From NCBI RefSeq assembly GCF_021432085.1, contig NZ_CP090366.1, positions 4,216,001 through 4,280,000 on the forward strand: a stretch of 64,000 bases of DNA. The letters are read 5' to 3'. Position numbers and translations under genes: made by a program. Positions within the stretch are counted from its first letter, which is position 1. Every line of letters begins with the position of its first letter. Of this stretch, positions 44,906 to 55,383 are shown in pieces. The notes beneath the pieces are model-generated. The model was not told the origin of the DNA, searched no databases, and saw only the letters and a program-made list of their open reading frames with translations. The stretch is from Stutzerimonas kunmingensis. Its GTDB lineage: Bacteria; Pseudomonadota; Gammaproteobacteria; Pseudomonadales; Pseudomonadaceae.

Positions 44906-45991
44906 ATGACCGAGAAGAACAACAAACCAGCGCCATGGCGTATGCGCAGCACCCTGCTGATGACGGTCAGCCTGCTGTTTCCCTCGACTCCCGTGCACGC
45001 GGCCGAACACCTGACGCTGCTGACCTGGGAGGAATACCTCAGCGAAGCGGTGATCGAACGCTGGCAAGCCGAAACCGGGGTCGAGATCAGGCAGATCTAC
45101 TTCGATAGCGGCGACAAGCGCGACGAAGTCCTCGCCAAGCCCGAGCATCGGATCGATATCGCCCTGACGGAGCTGATCAGCGCCTCGCGCTTTGGCGCCC
45201 GCGGCCTGCTGGAGCCGATCGACGACAAGCAGCTGCCGACGCTGCGTCATGTCCCGCAACGCTGGCGCGACAGCTGCGGGCGCTACGGCGTGCCCTACCT
45301 GTGGGGCACGCTCGGCATCGCCTATCGAAGCGATCGCCTGGAAAGCGCGCCACGATCCTGGAAGGACCTGCTGCAACCGGCTCGCGCCGACGAGCCACAC
45401 ATCATCATGATGGAGGATCACGAGGACATCCTCGCCAGTCCGCTGATCCTGCAGAACCATTCGATCAACACCTCGAACAACGACGAACTCAAGGCCGCCT
45501 TCGATCTGCTCATGGCCCAGTCCAGCGCCGTGCTGACCTACGAGTACGTGATCACCTCACTGCGCAGCCAGCGCTACCTCGACCAGGCCGACATGGCCCT
45601 GGCCTACAGCGGCGACCAACAGGTGCTCAACGAAGTCGAAGGGGTTGATGACGAGCCCTGGCGCTACGTAGTGCCCGAAGAGGGCACGCTGCTCTGGGTC
45701 GATTGCCTGTCGATACCGGCCGGCACCGCGAAGAAGGCGCTGGCGCGACGCTTCCTCGACTTCCTCCAGCAGCCGGAAATCGCCGCCCTGAATGCCGCCG
45801 ATCTGGGCGTCGCCACACCGAACGCTGCGGCGCGGGCACTGCTGCCGGCGGATATCCGCGCGGATTCGACCATATACCCGGCGGAAGCGGTACTGGAGAG
45901 AAGCCAGGTCTACGAGACGCGACCGCTGGAGGGCACGCAGACGCGGCGGCGCATCATCAGTGCACTGATCAACGCCCATGACGCTAGGTAA
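44906..45991 (+). CDS. PotD/PotF-like periplasmic polyamine-type binding protein (NspS-like sensor)
   Basis: 361 residues with an N-terminal signal peptide (charged start, hydrophobic core RSTLLMTVSLLFPSTPVHA). The mature part starts LTLLTWEEYLSEAVIERW, as in PotD/PotF, with conserved WGTLGIAYR and YVVPEEGTLLWVDCLSIP. There is no permease or ATPase gene beside it; instead it overlaps a membrane GGDEF-EAL gene by 14 bases. This is the arrangement of Vibrio cholerae NspS-MbaA, in which the binding protein reports norspermidine/spermidine to the cyclic-di-GMP enzyme. So a signalling rather than transport role is inferred. Ligand unproven. Confidence 0.8.
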   Translation: MTEKNNKPAPWRMRSTLLMTVSLLFPSTPVHAAEHLTLLTWEEYLSEAVIERWQAETGVEIRQIYFDSGDKRDEVLAKPEHRIDIALTELISASRFGARGLLEPIDDKQLPTLRHVPQRWRDSCGRYGVPYLWGTLGIAYRSDRLESAPRSWKDLLQPARADEPHIIMMEDHEDILASPLILQNHSINTSNNDELKAAFDLLMAQSSAVLTYEYVITSLRSQRYLDQADMALAYSGDQQVLNEVEGVDDEPWRYVVPEEGTLLWVDCLSIPAGTAKKALARRFLDFLQQPEIAALNAADLGVATPNAAARALLPADIRADSTIYPAEAVLERSQVYETRPLEGTQTRRRIISALINAHDAR

Positions 45992-48374
45992 ACGCACGCT
46001 GCTGGTGATCTTTCCGGTCATTCTGATCATCCAGCTGGTTGCCTCGACCTCCGCCTACCTGACCCAGCGCGCCTCGCTGCTGGGGCTGGAGCAGGCGCGC
46101 CTGGAGCAGCAGCTCTCGGCGCTGACCTCCGCCTACCTGGACTACGAGGCGTTCAATCGCAGCGTGCTCTACTCGATCATGGATAGCGAGGCGCTGCTGC
46201 TGTTCCTGCGCGAGTCGGACACCGACTTTCGCAACGACACCCTCGGGCTGCGCATCCAGCAGAGCATCCGCTCGCTATCCAATACCGAGCTGACTTTCGT
46301 TTCCCTCGCCGTCGTGCAGCCCGACGGCAGGCCGGCCTACTACTTCGAAAGCAGCCTGTCGCCATTCGCCTCGATGAATGCGAGCCAGCAGCGTATCGTC
46401 AGCGAAGCCAGACGGTCATCGGCATCCGGCAACACCCTCTATGTGGAGCAGGCCGATGACGACCCGCTGCTGATGAACACCGACTTCATCCTGCCGGCCT
46501 CCAGCAGCCGACCACTGCCGAGCCAGCGCGCTGAGGCCTTCGCCATTCAGCTGGCGGTGCGCCCGGAGCGCTTCCTCAAGCTCAAGCGCAGCCTGGAAAG
46601 CGAATACGGTGCGCCTGTCGAAATCTCCGACGAGCCGTTGCCGGCGGTCGCCGGGTTGTCCGCCGGGGTTTCGCTATCGCGCTCGCTGCATGCACGGCTG
46701 ACACCGGCGCCACACTACACCGCCGAGCGCCTGCAGACCCTCGGGCTCGCCTTCATCGCCGGCGGTGCGCTGATCTGTCTGATCTCCATCGGCCTGCTGC
46801 TGTGGCTGATCCGCCGTTCCATTACCGGCCCCATCAGCCAGCTGGACGACCAGCTCACCGACCTGCTGCTGTGCAAGCGCGACGCGCTCGACGAGCCGAC
46901 CGATGGCGGCGAGATCGGCCGGCTGACGGTGAACATGAAGACCCTGCACGACCGCAACACCGAAGCGCTGCAACGCATCCGCGAAATATCCTGGGAGGAC
47001 AGCCTGACCCAGGTCAGCAATCGGGCGCACTTCGGCGTGCTGGCCAATACCATGTACGAGCAGTGCATGCGCACGCACAAGCGGCTGGCACTGCTGTTTC
47101 TCGATCTGGACAACTTCAAGCAAGTCAACGATCAATACGGCCACGAGGCCGGCGACGCTCTACTGCGAATCTTCGCCCAGCGTGCCCGCGGCGTGCTCGA
47201 ACGGCATCGCACCGACTACCCGCAGACGGAAACGGCCCTGGCGCGCCTGTCCGGCGACGAGTTCGCCATCCTGCTGCTGAGCGAAACCGGCGACGGCGGC
47301 CTGCAGCAACTGTGCGACGCGCTGCTCGGCCTCTGCCGCGGCGGGTTTCGTCTGGAGGATCGCCTGTATCCGGTCAGCGTCAGCATCGGCACCGCCTGCT
47401 ACCCGGAAGATGCGGACTCGATCACCCAGTTGCTCACCCGTGCCGACACTGCCATGTACCAGGCCAAGGCCGAGGGCAAGAACACCGCGGTGGCCTTCAG
47501 CGGCGAGCTGGAGCGACGCAACGAGCGAATCCGCCTGATCGAAGACCAGCTGCGCGAGCTCGACGGCGACGACCAGCTGCGGCTGGTCTACATGCCGGCG
47601 CTCGATCGCGAAGGCGCAGTGGTCAGTTGCGAAGTGCTGCTGCGCTGGCATTCACCGATCCTCGGGACGGTTTCGCCCGGCGAATTCATTCCCATCGCCG
47701 AGCGTGCCGGGCTGTTCCCGAAGATCGACAGCTGGGTCATTGATCATGCCCTGGCGGAGTACCCGAAACTGGTGCAGCTGTTCGGCGAAGGGGTGCTGCT
47801 GGCGATCAACGTGTCCTCCGCGCAGCTCAACGACGACCGCATCTGCCGCTATCTGGTCGAGCGCGCCGCCCATCACGGCGTCGAGCCGGGCAGGATCGAG
47901 ATCGAGCTGACCGAAACCTACGCCGCCGAGCTGTGCAAGAACACCATGGAAGTGGTCCAGGCGATTCGCCGCGCGGGCTTCCGCGTCGCCATCGACGACT
48001 TCGGCGTCGGCTATACCTCGATCCAGCAGCTGCTCGAGTACCCCGCCGACACCATAAAGCTGGACATGGCGATTATCACCCGGCTGACCCGCCCGGAGAT
48101 GCAGCAGAGCCTGAGCGCCCTCATCGCCTTCTGCCACGCCCAGGGCAAGCGCGTGAATGCCGAGGGCGTCGACAACATGGAAAAACAGTCGGCACTGCTG
48201 CAGGCCGGCTGCGACCTGTTCCAGGGCTACCTGATCTCGCCGCCGCGCTCGCTGGCAGCACTGGAGGACTGGATGGCGGTACGCAACCGCGCCCACGGCG
48301 CGCTGCGTCTGGAGCCGCTGCCGCCATCGGCTAGCCCGCTAGCCAACCCGGCAGCAGTCAGCAGCGACTACTAG
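45978..48374 (+). CDS. Membrane GGDEF-EAL protein, MbaA-like
   Basis: 798 residues. One helix near 7-28, a periplasmic domain of about 220 residues, a second helix near 256-278, HAMP (to about 335), GGDEF (about 340-505) and EAL (about 520-770). The diguanylate cyclase motif is SGDEF at residues 425-429, retaining the catalytic acids; the EAL motif is EVL at residues 552-554. From memory MbaA of V. cholerae carries the same SGDEF and EVL variants. Phosphodiesterase metal ligands downstream (NVSSAQLND, EIELTETYA, IDDFGVGYTS, KLDMAII, EGVDN) are intact, so both activities may exist. Translation is likely coupled to the overlapping binding-protein gene. Confidence 0.9.
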   Translation: MTLGKRTLLVIFPVILIIQLVASTSAYLTQRASLLGLEQARLEQQLSALTSAYLDYEAFNRSVLYSIMDSEALLLFLRESDTDFRNDTLGLRIQQSIRSLSNTELTFVSLAVVQPDGRPAYYFESSLSPFASMNASQQRIVSEARRSSASGNTLYVEQADDDPLLMNTDFILPASSSRPLPSQRAEAFAIQLAVRPERFLKLKRSLESEYGAPVEISDEPLPAVAGLSAGVSLSRSLHARLTPAPHYTAERLQTLGLAFIAGGALICLISIGLLLWLIRRSITGPISQLDDQLTDLLLCKRDALDEPTDGGEIGRLTVNMKTLHDRNTEALQRIREISWEDSLTQVSNRAHFGVLANTMYEQCMRTHKRLALLFLDLDNFKQVNDQYGHEAGDALLRIFAQRARGVLERHRTDYPQTETALARLSGDEFAILLLSETGDGGLQQLCDALLGLCRGGFRLEDRLYPVSVSIGTACYPEDADSITQLLTRADTAMYQAKAEGKNTAVAFSGELERRNERIRLIEDQLRELDGDDQLRLVYMPALDREGAVVSCEVLLRWHSPILGTVSPGEFIPIAERAGLFPKIDSWVIDHALAEYPKLVQLFGEGVLLAINVSSAQLNDDRICRYLVERAAHHGVEPGRIEIELTETYAAELCKNTMEVVQAIRRAGFRVAIDDFGVGYTSIQQLLEYPADTIKLDMAIITRLTRPEMQQSLSALIAFCHAQGKRVNAEGVDNMEKQSALLQAGCDLFQGYLISPPRSLAALEDWMAVRNRAHGALRLEPLPPSASPLANPAAVSSDY

Positions 48375-49045
48375 ATGGAATCCTCCTCGGCAGCGCCGGC
48401 GGGATTGGCGCGCGTCGACATGGCGAGGATTTCCGGCACCACGTCGCGCGCGAACACATCGTGCAGCCGGCGCAGCTCGGCGAACGGGTCTGGATGATGG
48501 TCGACGCGGATATCCCAGAGCGGGTATTCCTCGTTATCGACCACATACACCGTTGCCGATGATTCGCCATGGCGATCGCCACCCTGGGCGTCGCCGGCAG
48601 CGATCGCCGCCATCAAACGCTCCACCAGTGGCTGATGCGCGCTGCGCTCATAGGCTTCGCAGGCGGCCTCCAGCACCTCGCGCCCCTTGAGCCGGTTACC
48701 CTGCACACAGAACTGTTCGCCGGCGATCGAGCCGGCCCAGGGCAGGCACTTCTCTCCAGTCCAGCAGGCCGTGCGGCCCTTGCTGTCGATCACCGCGCAC
48801 TGGCGCTGGCTCATACAGGGATCGGTGCGCCGCAGCCGCTCCAGCACCTCGGCCGCCGGGCTGAACTGGCGCAGGAAACGCAGGCCGTCGATACCCAGGT
48901 ACGGATTGATCTGTGCCTGGGTCGCCACCGCCCCGACATGGGCCGCCGCGTGGGTCAGCAACTTGCCCACCGCGGGCATCGCCGTGGCCGCAGCCACGCC
49001 GAACTGACCGGTGCGCGGGCAGCGGGCGATGATGGAAAAGGTCAT
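48371..49045 (-). CDS. DUF1028 family protein (Ntn-hydrolase-like)
   Basis: 224 residues, starting MTFSIIARCPRTGQFGVAAAT, the DUF1028 N-terminus, with CAVIDSKGRTACWTGEKC and YERSAHQPLVERLMAA-type blocks. The fold is Ntn-hydrolase-like, but the family has no established reaction. It converges with the GGDEF-EAL gene, the two stops overlapping by a few bases. Confidence 0.8.
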   Translation of the reverse strand: MTFSIIARCPRTGQFGVAAATAMPAVGKLLTHAAAHVGAVATQAQINPYLGIDGLRFLRQFSPAAEVLERLRRTDPCMSQRQCAVIDSKGRTACWTGEKCLPWAGSIAGEQFCVQGNRLKGREVLEAACEAYERSAHQPLVERLMAAIAAGDAQGGDRHGESSATVYVVDNEEYPLWDIRVDHHPDPFAELRRLHDVFARDVVPEILAMSTRANPAGAAEEDSI

Positions 49046-49440
49046 GGGCGTGCTCTCTGGATTCGTCAGGAGTTAGGCCGATGCAGAGGGATAAACGTTC
49101 CGGTGAGCGTTTGCGAGCCCGTCGACAGCGTACCGACGAATGGCTGTGACGCCTCGCACCTTGTCACCGCACCAGTGCTGGCACATTGCCAAAGGGATTT
49201 GTAGACTCGCCACCGCTCGGCACGGCTGCAAGGAACGGCAACGCGACCGGCGAAACGGCCAGGCACGATTCCCAGCCAAGCATCAGCAGGATCCGACACA
49301 TGGAAGCGTCCGAATACCTACCCCGCCCCGCCGGCACCCGGCCGCATCGCCTGCAGCCGATTGCTGAAGCAACAGCACACATTCGCCCCAAGCCAGACCA
49401 CAGGGACCTGTGACTCGGCGTCATTGATCGAGAACCCGAT
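49046..49440. other. 395-base intergenic region without recognised features
   Basis: Divergent promoter region between the DUF1028 gene and the lipoprotein trio. I see no reading frame with protein-like composition, no strong hairpin and no operator I can name. The ribosome-binding site of the first lipoprotein is weak. Confidence 0.6.
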
Positions 49441-50112
49441 ATGAAGAAGCATTTGATGGCCGCGCCTTTGATTGGCCTGAGCATCCTGTTTAGCGGCTGC
49501 GCTACAGAGCAGTCGCGTACGCTGGAGGTCGCCAAGGTGACTTCGGCACAGAGCGTCTACCATGGCCAGCGCAGCCCGATTGCGGTGGGCAAGTTCGACA
49601 ATCGTTCGAGCTACATGCGCGGCTTGTTTTCCGATGGCGTCGATCGCCTCGGCGGCCAAGCCAAGACCATCCTGATCACTCATTTGCAGCAGTCGAACCG
49701 TTTCAACGTCCTCGACCGCGACAATATGTCCGAGATTGCCCAGGAAAGTGCCATCGCGGCCAGACGCGCAAACCTGCGCAGTGCGGATTTCGTCGTCACG
49801 GGCGACGTTACCGAATTCGGCCGCAAGGAAGTCGGCGATCATCAGCTGTTCGGCATCCTGGGCCGAGGCAAATCCCAGATCGCCTACGCCAAGGTCAACC
49901 TGAACATCGTCAATGTCAGTACCTCCGAGGTGGTTTATTCAGCACAGGGCGCTGGTGAGTACAGCCTTTCCAACCGTGAAGTTATCGGCTTCGGCGGCAC
50001 CGCCAGCTATGACTCGACGCTCAATGGCAAGGTGCTGGATCTGGCCATCCGCGAAGCGGTGAACAACCTCGTCACCGGCGTCGACAGCGGCGCATGGCGC
50101 CCCGTGCAATAA
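49441..50112 (+). CDS. CsgG/HfaB-family lipoprotein
   Basis: 223 residues. Lipobox LSILFSGC gives a lipid-anchored protein after Lgt processing. The rest matches the CsgG-family fold: IAVGKFDNRSSYMRG, LITHLQQSNRFNVLDRDNMSEIAQE, RSADFVVTGDVTEFG and YAKVNLNIVNVSTSEVVYSAQG. It is part of a three-gene lipoprotein operon with DUF4810 and DUF799, a set also known in Neisseria (GNA1162 neighbourhood). It is likely an outer-membrane-associated complex, but not the curli secretion pore, because the context and partner genes differ and length is shorter than CsgG (about 277). Confidence 0.85.
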   Translation: MKKHLMAAPLIGLSILFSGCATEQSRTLEVAKVTSAQSVYHGQRSPIAVGKFDNRSSYMRGLFSDGVDRLGGQAKTILITHLQQSNRFNVLDRDNMSEIAQESAIAARRANLRSADFVVTGDVTEFGRKEVGDHQLFGILGRGKSQIAYAKVNLNIVNVSTSEVVYSAQGAGEYSLSNREVIGFGGTASYDSTLNGKVLDLAIREAVNNLVTGVDSGAWRPVQ

Positions 50113-50130
50113 CCCTCAAGGACGAGAACG

Positions 50131-50490
50131 ATGAATACCTATCTGAGAACCGGCGCGCTCGCAGTCGCACTGCTGTCGCTCGCCGCCCTGACTGGCTGTG
50201 CCAGCCAACCGAAAACCCTCTACCACTGGGCCGGCTACGAAGAGCAGGTCTATGAGCACTTCAAGAACGAAAAAGGCCCGCAGGAACAGATCGCCGCACT
50301 GGAAGCCAGCCTGCAGCAGGCCCGCGCGCGGGATGTGACGCCGGCACCGGGCTTTCACGCCCACCTCGGCATGCTCTACGCCGAAGTTGGCAAGGGCGAT
50401 CAGGTTCGCCAGCAGTTTGAAACCGAGAAAACCCTGTTCCCAGAGTCCGCGCCCTACATGGACTTTCTGATGCGCAACTTCGAGAAATAA
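50131..50490 (+). CDS. DUF4810 lipoprotein
   Basis: 119 residues, lipobox LAALTGCAS, followed by a short helical domain that resembles a TPR pair (YEQHF-like NEKGPQEQIAALEASLQQ, APGFHAHLGMLYAEVGKGD). DUF4810 proteins accompany CsgG-family and DUF799 lipoproteins. AAGGAC precedes ATG 50131 after the CsgG-like stop by 18 bases. Confidence 0.82.
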   Translation: MNTYLRTGALAVALLSLAALTGCASQPKTLYHWAGYEEQVYEHFKNEKGPQEQIAALEASLQQARARDVTPAPGFHAHLGMLYAEVGKGDQVRQQFETEKTLFPESAPYMDFLMRNFEK

Positions 50491-50496
50491 GAGGCC

Positions 50497-51171
50497 ATGA
50501 TGCCAAACATCAGTCTGAAAACCCTGCTGGTGCTCGCTGCCCTGAGCGTGCTCGGCGGCTGCGCGACACCGACACCCTACGACTACAGTGCATTCGAGCG
50601 GAACAATCCGGCATCGATTTTGGTATTGCCCCCGGTCAATCGCTCACCGGACATCAAGGCCAGCTACAGCGTGCTCTCGCAAGTCAGCTACCCGCTCGCC
50701 GAAGCCGGCTATTACGTGCTGCCGGTGGCTGTGGTGGACGAGACGTTCAAACAGAACGGCTTGATGAATGCCGACGAGATGCACATGGCCCCGCCGGCGA
50801 AACTTCGCGAGATTTTCGGCGCGGACGCAGCCCTGTATATCGAGGTCACCCGTTACGGCAGCAGCTACAAGGTACTGACTAGCGAAGTCGCAGTGGAAGC
50901 GCACGGCAAGCTCGTCGACCTGCGCAGCGGCGACCTGCTCTGGGAAGGGAAGGCGCTGGCCAGCTCGGCGGAAAACCAGAACCAGAGCAGCGGAGGCCTG
51001 GTGGGCATGCTCATCACCGCAGCCGTCAACCAGATCGTCAACACCCTCAGCGATCGCGGCCATGAGATCGCTGGCATCACCAGCCGTCGCCTGCTGACTG
51101 CCGGCATCCCTAACGGCATTCTCAGCGGGCCCCGCTCGCCGCAACACCCGAGCCGGTTGGCCAGCCGCTAA
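50497..51171 (+). CDS. DUF799 (GNA1162-like) lipoprotein
   Basis: 224 residues with lipobox LSVLGGCAT. The core SILVLPPVNRSPDIKASYSVLSQVSYPLAEAGYYVLPVAVV is typical of GNA1162/DUF799 proteins, whose fold resembles the TolB N-terminal/CsgG-like domain. The distal part VNTLSDRGHEIAGITSRRLL ends the domain, followed by a low-complexity tail. ATG 50497 or 50500 may start it. Six bases after DUF4810, clearly one operon. Confidence 0.82.
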   Translation: MMPNISLKTLLVLAALSVLGGCATPTPYDYSAFERNNPASILVLPPVNRSPDIKASYSVLSQVSYPLAEAGYYVLPVAVVDETFKQNGLMNADEMHMAPPAKLREIFGADAALYIEVTRYGSSYKVLTSEVAVEAHGKLVDLRSGDLLWEGKALASSAENQNQSSGGLVGMLITAAVNQIVNTLSDRGHEIAGITSRRLLTAGIPNGILSGPRSPQHPSRLASR

Positions 51172-51222
51172 CCAGGTGTCATGCGGGCGGCCGCGTAGAG
51201 AACGCTCAGCCGCCCTTGCCGC

Positions 51223-51681
51223 TCAACCCTGGCGCAGCGAAAGGCCCTTGAGGAAATTGCGCAGCAGCTGATCGCCGCAGGCGCGGTAGTTGCTGTGGCC
51301 GGGCTTGCGGAACAGCGCGCCGAGTTCGGATTTCGACAGCTGCAGGTCGGCGGCATGCAGGATCGCCTGCAGGTCTTCGTCGCGCAGCTCGAAGGCCACC
51401 CGCAGTTTCTTCAGGATCTGGTTGTTGCTGACCGGCAGCTCCAGCGGCGGTGCCGGACGGCTTTCGTCCTTGCCGCGCTTGAAGTAGATCAGCCCGTCGA
51501 GAAAACGCGCCATCGCTTCGTCCGGGCATTCCTGATAGCCGTCCTCGTCCTCGCGGCTGAGCCAGGCGCGAACCTCGGCATCGTCCACCGTGCAGCCACC
51601 CAGGGCGGCAATTTCGGCCATCTGTGCATCACTGGCCTTGAGGGTGTAGCGCAGGCTGCGCAGGACGTCGTTATTGAGCAT
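51223..51681 (-). CDS. DUF1456 (YehS-like) protein with two repeats
   Basis: 152 residues with two DUF1456 repeats: NNDVLRSLRYTLKASDAQMAEI (first half) and NNQILKKLRVAFELRDEDLQAIL (second half). Each repeat holds a WL or LFR/RKPGH-type turn. Function is unknown. Between it and the convergent lipoprotein gene lies a short inverted repeat (GGGCGGC/GCCGCCC, 51185-51215) that may terminate both. Confidence 0.82.
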   Translation of the reverse strand: MLNNDVLRSLRYTLKASDAQMAEIAALGGCTVDDAEVRAWLSREDEDGYQECPDEAMARFLDGLIYFKRGKDESRPAPPLELPVSNNQILKKLRVAFELRDEDLQAILHAADLQLSKSELGALFRKPGHSNYRACGDQLLRNFLKGLSLRQG

Positions 51682-51744
51682 GTTCGCTCCTCACTGAGAA
51701 AAGGCCGGCAGTGTGCGCTTTCGGGCGCCTTGCGGCGAGTCCGA

Positions 51745-53125
<1,381 letters not shown>

Positions 53126-53133
<8 letters not shown>

Positions 53134-54607
53134 GCTCAACCTCCTCGTCGATCAATGGCAATGCGATACGGAAGGCCGCGCCCGGCAGGCTGCCGTCGAC
53201 CAGTTCGATTCGTCCACCGCACTCGCTGACCACGCCATGGGCAACCGCCAGCCCCAGCCCACTGCCCTCGCCCACCGCTTTGGTGGTGAAAAACGGCTCG
53301 AACAGCGCGACGCGGTTCGACTCGGCAATGCCGGGACCGTCGTCCTCGACCTGCAACATCAGCTCGGCAGCATCGCGCCACCAGCGCAGGCGCACCAATC
53401 CGCCAGGGCTGGCCTGGGCGGCATTGCGCAGCAGATTGGTCAGCGCCTGCTCGAAACGCGGCGGGTCGACCCGGCAGTACAGGGTTTGTGCCGGTGCCTG
53501 CAGCTCCAGCCGCACCTGCAGCGCGGCCAGCTCATCGGCCACCGCCGCGGCTGCCGAATGCGCCAGCACCTCGGCGGGCACCTTGCGCAGCGGCGAGCCT
53601 GCGGCGCGGCCGAAATCCAGCAACTGGCGGACGATGGCACTGAGCCGGGCCACCTGCTGGCGAATCTGCAACAGCGCACGGCGATGGGTTTCGCCCAGCT
53701 CGTCGTCGCGCAACACGCGCTGCGCCTTGCCGTCGATCACACTCAGCGGGCTGCCCAGCTCATGCGCGACACCAGCCGCCAGCCGCCCCACTGCCGCCAG
53801 TTGCTGACTCTGGCGCAGGCGCGCCTGCAACTGCTCTTCGCGGGCCTGCTGCTCGGCCACCTGGCGCTCGGCGGCGGCGATGCTGTCGAGCATCTGGTTC
53901 AGCGCGCCGGAGAGCACGACGATCTCCTGTGGCCCGCTGCGTGGCGCACGATGCTCGCGCTCGCCGGCCGCGACGCGCTCCATGCTGCGTGCCAGCTGCT
54001 GCAGATGCTTGCCCACCGCGGAGCGATGGCCGAGCAGGATCACCACCAGCGCCACCCCGGCGAGCAAGCCGCCCAGGCCCGCGGCGATCAGGCGCAGGCG
54101 GCGGATGTCCTGCTCGAAATCGCCCCAGCGCCGGGTTACCTGCAGCAGGCCATTGATCTGCCCGCCACTTTCCTCCAGCGGAACGAAGTAGGAATAAACC
54201 GGGCGGCCATTGATGCGCTGATAGGTGCCGGTCAGCTCGCCGCCGGCGGTGAGCTGCTGGATCGCCGACTCGTCCTGATCCGGTTCCACCGCACCGGCGT
54301 AGGCCGCGAGCTTGCCATCGCGGTCGTAAACATAGGCGCCATACACGCGACCGACGCCGAGCACCGATTCCAGCACCTGCTGCAGGGTGCGCTCGTGGTT
54401 CTTCTCCAGGCTGGCGCTGAGCGGCAGGCGCACCGCTCGCGCGACCAGCTCGACCTCGGCCTGCAGGCGCCGCTCGCTGCTGCGCTCGACCGTCCAGAGC
54501 ACCACCGAACTGAAGCCGAACATGATCGCCATGAGCGGCACGATGACCTTGAGCAGAAGCGCGCCACGCAGGCTCGCCGGGCGCTGCCAGATTGATACAT
54601 GTGTCAT
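53126..54607 (-). CDS. NtrB-type membrane sensor histidine kinase
   Basis: 493 residues. A first helix (LLLKVIVPLMAIMFGFSSVVL), a periplasmic domain of about 140 residues with a PAS/Cache-like strand pattern (GRVYGAYVYDRDGKLAAYAGAV), and a second helix at about 185-205. A HAMP follows, then a coiled-coil linker, HisKA with His in GVAHELGSPLSVIDG, and HATPase with NLLRNAAQASP, EDDGPGIAE and GSGLGLAVAHGVV. The cognate regulator follows in a coupled arrangement. Signal unknown. Confidence 0.92.
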
Positions 54608-54750
54608 ACCGGCACACTACATGACCTCGCGACGAGGGGCCACCGCGCGCCGATGAAAAGGACAATTAGTTATTTATCAATCGGTTATGCGATAGATGCA
54701 GACCTGGCACGGCTGCTGCACTGCTGAAGGCGTCTTTAACCGAAGCAGGA

Positions 54751-55149
54751 ATGAACATGACCCAGCACAACGCTCGTCTCGCCTTCGCCGGAATCTTCTC
54801 GCTGTTCCTCGGCCTGGCCGCCCCCCTTGCATCGGCGCAATCAGCCAACCCGGCACCTACCGCGCAGCCAGCCGCCGGCGCACAGGTGCAGCAGTTCGGT
54901 GAGAAAAAACTGGAAAGCTTCGCCGAGTCGCTCGGCGAGATCATGGAGATCCGCGAGGAATTCACCGGCAAGCTGCAGAAGACCGAAGACGCCGACAAAG
55001 CCCGCGATCTTCAGCAGCAGGCCAACGAAAAGATGCTCGGCGTGATCGAGGAAAACGACATCAGCATCGACGAATACAACGCCATCAACGAAGCCGTGCA
55101 GACCGACCCGGAACTGCGCAATCGTGTGATCGCGATGATGCAGCAGTGA
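54751..55149 (+). CDS. DUF4168 secreted protein
   Basis: 132 residues with a signal peptide (cleavage after LASA), a short Pro/Ala-rich spacer and a helical DUF4168 domain with QQFGEKKLESFAESLGEIMEI and DISIDEYNAINEAVQTDPELRNRV. Function unknown; relatives occur as periplasmic proteins in many proteobacteria. ATG 54751 or 54757 could be the start. An intrinsic-type terminator follows. Confidence 0.8.
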   Translation: MNMTQHNARLAFAGIFSLFLGLAAPLASAQSANPAPTAQPAAGAQVQQFGEKKLESFAESLGEIMEIREEFTGKLQKTEDADKARDLQQQANEKMLGVIEENDISIDEYNAINEAVQTDPELRNRVIAMMQQ

Positions 55150-55203
55150 TACACCGCTGACGCCGCGCGGCGCTGCCTGAGGCAGCTCGCGCAGGGTAAC
55201 GAG

Positions 55204-55236
55204 GAAGCCCCGTTTGGCTGATGCCGGCGGGGCTTC
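55204..55236 (+). terminator. Terminator of the DUF4168 gene
   Basis: GAAGCCCCG and CGGGGCTTC form a nine-base stem with a loop that holds a small secondary GGC/GCC pairing, followed by TTG-rich sequence. It lies about 55 bases after the stop codon. Confidence 0.7.
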
Positions 55237-55383
55237 TTGCGTCTGGATGCCAGAACCCTGAAGTTGCTGTATTCAAACGGGTATCTGACGGGAATAACCG
55301 GCCGGGCGACCTCCCCCAGGTCTTCATTCAGCAAGGCCTATCGCCCTTGTAGCCACTCCGACGCCGATGCACCACCGAACAGG

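Noticed and set aside
49441..50112. CsgG-family gene as the secretion pore for the curli locus
   Set aside because: It sits 14 kb away in an operon with DUF4810 and DUF799 lipoproteins, a separate conserved set, and is shorter than CsgG.
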